Shown piece after piece: positions 33,333 to 39,084 of a stretch of 39,084 bases of DNA; within the stretch, counting starts at the first letter, position 1; every line of letters starts with the position of its first letter. The stretch lies in contig JBKQPR010000331.1 in the NCBI GenBank assembly GCA_052144935.1, forward strand, positions 1-39,084, in the 5' to 3' direction. Source of the DNA: JOPF133 sp052144935 (GTDB lineage: Bacteria > Acidobacteriota > Terriglobia > Bryobacterales > Bryobacteraceae). A model generated the notes under the pieces. It made no database searches, was not told the origin of the DNA, and worked only from the letters and a program-made list of their open reading frames with translations. A program made the position numbers and the translations under genes.

Positions 33333-34877
33333 TTAGCGCAGCGAAGCCGTGGGGGTTCCCGGTTCCAGGGGGTTCGCCAAATGCTGCTGGGCGTAATAGC
33401 CCGGATGCACGCGCTCCACAATCTGCGCCACGGAACGATCCAGCACCTTGAAATACGGCTGCGGATTCAGGCCGATCCAGAAGGCCCATACCACCAGCGG
33501 GGCGAAGACTGCGATTTCGCGCCACGAGAGGTCCGCGAGGCCGCGGTTCTTTTCCTTCACCTCGCCCAGCATGGTGCGTTGGAATAGCCACAGCAGATAG
33601 GCCGCGCCCAGCGCGATGCCCACCACCACCCAGAAGGCCCAGTTGAAGGACACCTGATAAGCGCCGCCCAGAATGGTGATTTCGCCGATGAACCCGTTTA
33701 ACGGCGGCATCCCCATGCTGCTGAGCATCGCCAGGCCGAAGACCACCGTGAAGATGGGCATCACTTTCATCAGGCCGCCGTACTCGGCGATCTCGCGCGT
33801 GTGGCGCCGCTCGTAGACCACCCCGACGACCAGGAAGAGCATGCCGGTGGAGATGCCATGGTTGATCTGCTGGATGATCGACCCCGAGATGCCCGCCGGA
33901 TTGAGCGCAAAAATTCCCAGCGTGCAGAAGCCCAGGTGGCTCACCGAGGAGTAGGCCACCAGCTTCTTCCAATCCTTCTGCATCATGCAAGCCAGCGCGC
34001 CGTAGACGATCCCGATCATGGAGAGAATCGCCATGGCCCAGACGATGGTGGGGTTCTTGGCGGAGTCCGGCAGCAGGGGCAGGGAGAAACGCAGGAAACC
34101 GTAAGTCCCCATCTTCAACAGCACGCTGGCCAGAACCACGGAGCCGGCGGTGGGCGCCTCGGTATGCGCGTCGGGCAGCCAGGTGTGGAAGGGGAACATC
34201 GGCACCTTCACGGCGAAGCCCACAAAGAAGGCCCAGAAGACCCACCATTGCATGGCAGGCGAGAGCGTAGTGCGCATTAAGTCGGAGATATCGAAGCTGT
34301 AAGTCTGAAACTGTGTGTAGTGCTGGAAATACAAAGCCAGGATGCCGAGCAGCATCAACACCGAGCCGATCAGGGTGAAAATCATGAACTTGATGGCGGC
34401 ATAGATGCGTCGCTGGCCGCCCCAGATGGCGATGATGAAGTACATCGGCACCAGCACGGTTTCCCAGAAGACGAAGAAGAGCAGGAAATCGAGGGCCATG
34501 AAGACGCCCAACATGGCGGTCTGCAGAAGGAGGAAGAAGGCGTAGTATTCCTTGAGGCGGTCGTGGACGGCGTTCCAGCTCGAGAGGATGGCGAGGAAGC
34601 CGATCACGGTGGTGAGCATGACGAGGAGCAGGCCGAGACCGTCGATGCCGAGGTGGTAAGTGGCGCCGAGGGTGGGAATCCAGGGGGCCGTTTCCTGGAA
34701 TTGAAAGTCCTTGCCGGAATCGAATTGGAAGACCAGGGGCAGCGATACCAGGAAGCCCAGGAAGGCGGCCACGTTGGCGAAGATCTTGATGGCGCGGGCA
34801 TTCGACGAGGGAATAAAGAGCAGCACCAGCAGGCCGGCGAGCGGCGTAAACAGGACGATCGACAGGATGTGGTCCAT
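33333..34877 (-). CDS. nuoM: NADH-quinone oxidoreductase subunit M
   Basis: 514-aa antiporter-like membrane subunit of respiratory complex I, one of the three proton-pumping subunits. Key charged residues are in place: Glu139 in FFVFWETVLVPMY and Lys224 in GFAVKVPMFPFHTWLPDAHT, equivalent to the functional Glu and Lys of E. coli NuoM. The length is normal and 13-14 helices are evident. The start is ATG 34877. In most genomes nuoM lies between nuoL and nuoN; here the upstream side is a non-nuo region and the downstream neighbour is a glycosyltransferase. It is therefore a detached copy, perhaps an extra paralogue or a relocated single copy; the window cannot tell which. Confidence 0.93.
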   Translation of the reverse strand: MDHILSIVLFTPLAGLLVLLFIPSSNARAIKIFANVAAFLGFLVSLPLVFQFDSGKDFQFQETAPWIPTLGATYHLGIDGLGLLLVMLTTVIGFLAILSSWNAVHDRLKEYYAFFLLLQTAMLGVFMALDFLLFFVFWETVLVPMYFIIAIWGGQRRIYAAIKFMIFTLIGSVLMLLGILALYFQHYTQFQTYSFDISDLMRTTLSPAMQWWVFWAFFVGFAVKVPMFPFHTWLPDAHTEAPTAGSVVLASVLLKMGTYGFLRFSLPLLPDSAKNPTIVWAMAILSMIGIVYGALACMMQKDWKKLVAYSSVSHLGFCTLGIFALNPAGISGSIIQQINHGISTGMLFLVVGVVYERRHTREIAEYGGLMKVMPIFTVVFGLAMLSSMGMPPLNGFIGEITILGGAYQVSFNWAFWVVVGIALGAAYLLWLFQRTMLGEVKEKNRGLADLSWREIAVFAPLVVWAFWIGLNPQPYFKVLDRSVAQIVERVHPGYYAQQHLANPLEPGTPTASLR

Positions 34878-35004
34878 AGTGGGCTTCGGGATTAGCCCCT
34901 CATGATATCACCACTGCGGGGCGGGCGCAGACGCACATTACGTGCGGTACTTTTTCGGGAAAGGGCAGGGGCCAGGCGGCGGGACGGCATACTAAAATGG
35001 GTGT

Positions 35005-35391
35005 GTGAGACAGATTTCGCGCGTGGTTGCAATCGCCTTGCTGGCAGTGGCCGGATTGTATGCCGGGGACTACCTCTCGATGCGCTTTCACATTCCCGGC
35101 CGGCCGATGTTCGATAGCGTGCAGGTGCAGACGCTGTACGCGGTGCGGCAGAAGGGCAACCGCATCGAATACTCGCTGGGCGATACCGTGAGCGAGACCT
35201 GCGTGCGTTCGCTGTTCCCGCACCTGGGGTACACGCCCTGCTGGTACCTGAGCGGGCATGCGACGAAGCGCATCGAGGTCGGCCGGGCGGCTCCTGGCGA
35301 GCCGAAGTCCGTTCGGAATTCCGCTTCCCTCGCCGGAACCGCAGCGGCGAAGGCGCTCTGTTTCCGAACATCGATGTTCGGAAAATCGTAG
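35005..35391 (+). CDS. Small secreted or membrane-anchored protein, C-terminus extended into repeats
   Basis: 128-aa frame from GTG 35005. An N-terminal hydrophobic segment (ISRVVAIALLAVAGLYAGDY) is followed by a compact conserved-looking domain (VQVQTLYAVRQKGNRIEYSL ... CVRSLFPHLGYTPCWYLSGH) with two cysteines about 13 residues apart that could form a disulfide. The last ~35 residues after KRIEV come from the palindromic repeat array and have no protein-like character, so the original stop was probably lost when the repeats inserted. Proteins of this pattern occur, to my recollection, in Acidobacteria; no function is known to me. Confidence 0.6.
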   Translation: MRQISRVVAIALLAVAGLYAGDYLSMRFHIPGRPMFDSVQVQTLYAVRQKGNRIEYSLGDTVSETCVRSLFPHLGYTPCWYLSGHATKRIEVGRAAPGEPKSVRNSASLAGTAAAKALCFRTSMFGKS

Positions 35392-35580
35392 GCCCTTTGC
35401 TGAAACCAAAAGAGTTAACTGCTTCATGACCGAACATCGATGTTCGGAATTCCGCTTCCCCTCGCCGGAACGCTGCGGCGAACGTTGCTGTTTCCGGACA
35501 TGTATGTCCGGGAAAATGGGGACGCTTTGTTGAAAACAAATCAGTTATTGGTTGCGGACCGGACATACATGTCCGGGAGC
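35296..35580. repeat. Array of paired 18-bp palindromes (two modules)
   Basis: Palindromes CCGAACATCGATGTTCGG at 35364-35381 and 35430-35447 enclose about 48 bases. CCGGACATGTATGTCCGG at 35494-35511 and its exact reverse complement at 35559-35576 enclose a similar 47 bases (GAAAAT..CTTTG.TGAAA.CAAA pattern in both). Each pair is followed or preceded by CCGCTTCC..CGCCGGAA sequence with a further GC hairpin. The module period is 130 bases, and a partial module begins at 35296. Confidence 0.92.
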
Positions 35581-35619
35581 CGCTTCCTTCGGGCCGGAAT
35601 CGCTCTCGCGAACCCTTCC

Positions 35620-35991
35620 CAAGCCACATTGTATGACGCGATCAGGCGGAGGCCGGCGGGAAGGAAAGGGGGAAAGCCGGTAAGTGATTGAATTGGATGG
35701 AGCTAGAAGCGCCGAAGAAATCGCCGAAGTTTGTGAACGGCCTACCGGCTCCGAACGATAACGGTCCATATCTCGCCAGCGGCGTCGAGCATTTCCCGCC
35801 AGCCGGCCAGGCCACGGCAACGGCTTCGGTGAAGGTCAAACCACGGTACAGGTCCCGACCGAGGTGCCGCCGGGCAGAGCAGGTGCTTCCCTCACGCCGG
35901 CCACCTGGGTGAAAATGCTCGCGGTATCGCTCGCCCGGAGCGGCGCCGGGAAGGCCCGGATCGAAGCAGATATGGGCTGCCCCACGGCCCA
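35620..35991. other. Non-coding stretch with short open frames, no gene recognised
   Basis: Between the palindrome array and the padR promoter lie about 370 bases. Short frames on both strands (plus: WMELEAPKKSPKFVNGLPAP; minus: DLYRGLTFTEAVAVAWPAGG) look faintly protein-like but break within 30-70 codons, suggesting gene debris. A copy fragment of the dispersed repeat (GGGCTGCCCCACGGCCCA) sits at the right end, about 35974-35991. Confidence 0.4.
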
Positions 35992-36031
35992 TTGACACGC
36001 CGCTCCCAAAAGCGATATATAGGAATCCTAT
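35992..36031 (+). promoter_or_regulatory. padR promoter with overlapping palindromic operator
   Basis: TTGACA (35992-35997), an 18-base spacer and TATATA (36016-36021) form a strong sigma-70-type promoter only 8 bases from the padR ATG at 36030. A palindrome ATAGGAATCCTAT (36019-36031) overlaps both the -10 end and the start codon. PadR proteins usually bind such sites and repress their own operon, so autoregulation of padR and the downstream permease is likely. Confidence 0.7.
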
Positions 36032-36356
36032 GCCTGAGATTCCCATGCCTAAGGGCGCCCTTGCCATGCTGGTTCTGCGCGTCCTCCAGAGCGGTCCCCT
36101 GCACGGCTACGCGATCGCCCAGCGCATCCGCCAGTTGTCCGGAGAGGTTTTGGAGGCGGAAGAGGGATCCCTCTATCCGGCCTTGCAGCGCATCCTGGTG
36201 GAAGGATGGGTGGCCGCCGATTGGGGCAAGTCCGAAACCGGACGCAGGGTGCGCTTTTACCGGCTGACGCCCGAAGGCCTGAAGCGGCTCAAACGGGAAC
36301 GCAACGAGTATGAGCGGGCCACCGCGGCCATTCAGGCGATTCTCCGCCTGGCTTGA
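36030..36356 (+). CDS. PadR-family transcriptional regulator
   Basis: 108-aa winged-helix repressor: MPKGALAMLVLRVLQSGPLH, GYAIAQRIRQLSGEVLEAEE, GSLYPALQRILVEGWVAADW and GRRVRFYRLTPEGLKRLKRE are the canonical PadR helix-turn-helix and wing. These dimeric proteins respond to small ligands such as phenolics or drugs and often sit directly upstream of the permease they control. ATG 36030 fits the promoter spacing; an in-frame ATG lies five codons later (36045). The stop is 23 bases before the ADOP start, so the pair is an operon, the standard PadR-ADOP arrangement of Acidobacteria. Confidence 0.93.
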   Translation: MPEIPMPKGALAMLVLRVLQSGPLHGYAIAQRIRQLSGEVLEAEEGSLYPALQRILVEGWVAADWGKSETGRRVRFYRLTPEGLKRLKRERNEYERATAAIQAILRLA

Positions 36357-36379
36357 GCGGGACCATGGTGAGGGGCACT

Positions 36380-38861
36380 ATGCGAAAGCTGTTTACGCGG
36401 ATCTATTTTCTGTTGCACCGGCGGCGTTTGGAGCGTGAGCTGACGGAAGAGATGGAGGCCCACCGCGAAATGATGCCGGCCGACCGCCGCCCGCACTTCG
36501 GAAACGCCGCCCGGCTGCGCGAGGATGCGCGCGAGGTGTGGTCGTGGCCGTGGCTCGACCAGTTGTGGCAGGATCTGTGCTACGGTGCGCGAGTGCTGGG
36601 CCGCGCGCCGGGATTCACGCTCGGCGCAGTCACCGTGCTGGCGCTCGGGGTGGGCGTGAACCTGGCGGAGTTTCAGATTTTCGATGCCCTCCTTCACCAA
36701 CGCACCTTCCGGGACGCGGATGCGGTGCTGCAGTTTGCGCGCGATTCCCGGCAGGGGCGCCGTCTGGGCTTCCCTCACGCCGCGGTGGAGTTCTATCAGG
36801 CGCAAAGCCGCTCCTTTGCCTGGCTGATTGCGGAGGACGCCAGCTTCCAGGCGGTGGTGGAAGGCGATGCGGACCCGCGCATCAACTTCGTCTCCCCCAA
36901 TTATTTTGCGAGCCTGGGAATCCTTCCCGCGTGGGGCCGCCTGTTAGACGCTCAAGATGCGCAACCCGGGGCGGCGCCGGTGGCCGCCTTGGGGTATGAA
37001 TACTGGCGCACGCATTTTGGCGCCGATCCCAACGCGATTGGCCGCATCGTCCACATCAACAGTCAGCCGGTGCAGATTGTCGGAGTGCTGCCATACACCT
37101 ATGGCCCGGGCTTAACCGTCGGCAGGACCGGGGTGTGGTTGCCGGTTTCGATGCGCCCGCTGCTGATGGCCGGCAGTGCGCCGATCCAAGAGGACTTTTC
37201 ACGGCCCAGCGAGGCGTTGCTCGGCAAGCTGAAGCCGGGAGTCTCCCAGGCGGCCGGCGAGGAGGAACTGACTTCCCTCACCCGCGAGCTGGCCCGCCGG
37301 CAGCCGCGTTACTTCCGCGATGACGAACGGCTGGAAGGTGACGCGCGTTTTTACGCGGTCGCCGGCGGCCGCGGCGTTCATCACGATGGTCCTGCTGGTC
37401 CTGCTTTCCGCCTGCGCCAACCTGGGGAACATGCTGCTGGCGCGCGGGTTGATGCGGCAGCGCGAGATGGATATCCGCATGGCGATTGGCGCCAGCCGCG
37501 GCCGCGTGCTGCGCCAACTGATGACCGAGAACTTCCTGCTGGCCCTGCTCGGGGCGGTGGCCGGCCTGGGATTCGGCGCCGTGGCCGCGCGCCTGCTCCT
37601 GCTCCTGCTGGCGGCCCCGGTAGTCCTCCATCTGAGGATAGGTTGGCCGATTCTCATCGCCGCATTCGTGCTGACCATGATGTCGGCGATCGCCTTCGGT
37701 CTGCCTTCGGCTTTGCAAACGGTTCGCGTCAATCGGCGCAAGGTGCACTTGCGGCAAGGCCTGATCGGGGTTCAGGTGGCGGTGAGTTGCCTGCTGCTGA
37801 TCGCCTCGGGCGTGCTGGCGCGGAACGGCATCTTGTACGCCTCCGTGAACCTGGCATTCGATTACCGCAATATGGTGGTGATCTATCCGCAATTCTACGG
37901 GCGGAATCTGACCGCGCCGGTGGTGCAGCAGAAGATGGACGCGCTCTCCGCGCGGTTCGGCGCTTTGCCGGGCGTGGAGGGAATCACGGCAGCGGTGGTC
38001 CCACCGCTCGGCGGGCGCCTGTTCGTCGAGAGCCCGCCGGGACTGCCGCATGTTTATCGCAACGCCGTGGCGCCTTCCTATTTCCAGGTGATGCAGTTGC
38101 CGGTGGTGCGCGGCCGGACGTTCCTGCCCGGAGAGCAGGGCGCCGCGATCGTGAGCGAATCGGCCGCACGCGCCGTATGGCCCAATCAGGATCCTGTGGG
38201 CAAGCTATGGAGGCTGGCCGGCGCCGAGCGCACGGTGGTGGGGGTGGTCAAGGATAGCGGCGCGAATCTCCTGGCCGACGCCGACTCCATCGAGGCTTAT
38301 ATCCCTATTGAGGGATCCGACGCGGCACGGAGCGCCATGATCCTGCACACGCCAGGCGACCCAGCGCCGCTGCTGCGCATGATTCCGGGCTCGGCCGCGG
38401 CGGCCAATGAGACGGTCGCGGTCACGCTCATGCGGACCTCGCGCGAGAATGCCCTCCGATCGCAGGCGGCCATGATCAAGCTGATCGGTTCGATTGGGAT
38501 GGTCGCCACCACCCTGGCCGCGGCCGGCATGTTCGCGCTGGTGGCGTTTACGGTGGCCCAGAGAACGCGCGAGCTGGGCATCCGCATAGCCCTGGGCGCC
38601 GGTCCGCGCCATATTCTGGATGTGCTCCTGCGCCAAAATGCCAGGCCGACGGCGATCGGGGCGGTCGCGGGGGTGATTCTGGCGGTGATTCTTTCGCGCG
38701 TGGTCCGCAGCGAAATCGTCCTGCAGAGGAAGGAGAGTGTGGATGTCCTGGGCTTCGCCGGCGGACTGGCCGGTTTCGCGCTGGTGGCGGTGCTGGCGAC
38801 GCTGTCGCCGGCCCTGCGCGCCTTGCGCATCGATCCTTCCACGACGCTGCGTGACGAGTAG
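36380..38861 (+). pseudogene. ADOP/MacB-type ABC permease, one frameshift
   Basis: Large permease of about 825 aa when repaired. The N-terminal prefix is typical of PadR-linked ADOPs (MRKLFTRIYFLLHRRRLERE, then LTEEMEAHREMM). Then follow helix 1 (FTLGAVTVLALGVGVNLAEF), a periplasmic MacB-like domain (INFVSPNYFASLGILPAWGR), the first FtsX helices (MVLLVLLSACANLGNMLLAR with MDIRMAIGASRGRVLRQL), a second periplasmic domain and the final FtsX block (RTRELGIRIALGAGPRHILD ... PALRALRIDPSTTLRDE). The frame changes between about 37330 and 37355 (DDERLEG to VFTRSPAAAAFI), consistent with one lost base. ATG 36380 has AGGGG upstream; ATG 36365 is an alternative. Substrate unknown. Confidence 0.85.
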
Positions 38862-38967
38862 CGTGGCGCTGGTACACGCAACGTGACCATCTCATACGGC
38901 CGCACGGGCAGCGATTTTGCGGCGCTGCCGGCATCCTGTTGCCGCATGTGAATTTGGCAGTAACAAT

Positions 38968-39029
38968 CCTCCGGCAGAGCCGGAGGCTTTTGCGGTTGCT
39001 GGCCCCTCAAAGGGGCCTGATCGCAACCG
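38968..39029. terminator. Terminator-like hairpin followed by a second nested hairpin
   Basis: CCTCCGGC-AGA-GCCGGAGG (38968-38986) followed by CTTTT is a good intrinsic terminator for the permease operon, 106 bases after its stop. Immediately beyond, GCGGTTGC (38992-38999) and GCAACCGC (39022-39029) enclose a perfect GGCCCCT-CAA-AGGGGCC hairpin (39001-39017). The second structure is larger than a terminator needs and could be the subterminal end of a small mobile element continuing past the window. Bases 38862-38967 hold no gene. Confidence 0.6.
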
Positions 39030-39084
39030 CTCAAAAACCGGTCCCGCGCGCCGCACGCTGCTGATCGGGCCGGTTGCGCCCGAC

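Overview
The window reads as a GC-rich chromosomal segment from an Acidobacteriota bacterium, most likely the Bryobacterales/Solibacter group. This is an inference from gene content: two large permeases of the FtsX/MacB-like 'ADOP' type that expand in Acidobacteria (one directly behind a PadR regulator), a decayed TIGR03435-type gene, a fused trpE-trpG, a Pkn-type kinase and many short palindromic repeats. No rRNA, tRNA or CRISPR array was recognised.

Layout. 1-1060: right part of an IS3-family element with a frameshifted transposase. 1399-3552: fused anthranilate synthase. 3554-5782: two tandem secreted paralogues on the minus strand, both frameshifted. 5827-8732: an isoprenylcysteine-methyltransferase-like membrane enzyme, a graveyard of two decayed genes, and an APC amino-acid permease. 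8961-14219: two secreted glycoside hydrolases, a GH2 exo-beta-D-glucosaminidase-like enzyme and a clan-A-like enzyme with a discoidin-like insert, facing each other across a nested inverted repeat. 14592-18667: a secreted cupin followed by a tightly overlapping operon that fits trans-4-hydroxyproline catabolism (DHDPS-family deaminase, 73-aa unknown, 4-hydroxyproline epimerase, FAD-dependent D-hydroxyproline dehydrogenase, 2Fe-2S subunit). 18785-21823: a 46-aa putative zinc-binding protein, serS and a polytopic membrane protein. 21930-22936: a visibly less GC-rich two-gene cassette (zinc ribbon plus membrane protein with a DUF3395-like tail). 23048-29941: an unusual ADOP permease fused to an ABC-2-like membrane domain and carrying a 6 x 72 bp minisatellite, followed by the wreck of a duplication of the divergent permease/ydeI unit into which DUF4337 genes are inserted. 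30221-38861: broken serine/threonine kinase, GT-C glycosyltransferase with an in-frame repeat insertion, solitary nuoM, a small secreted protein running into a paired-palindrome array, then PadR plus a second (frameshifted) ADOP permease.

The most distinctive theme is repeat invasion of coding DNA. A 12-bp unit element recurs inside the hydroxyproline epimerase, the membrane protein after serS and the GT-C glycosyltransferase, keeping each reading frame open. A 72-bp repeat does the same in the ADOP fusion. A paired-palindrome array at 35296-35580 shows module-specific covariation. The hydroxyproline operon and the glycoside hydrolases suggest a soil-type scavenger of collagen or plant cell-wall peptides and amino sugars (inference).

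Caution: at least six genes carry single-base frameshifts or a nonsense codon. Some may be assembly errors rather than real decay.
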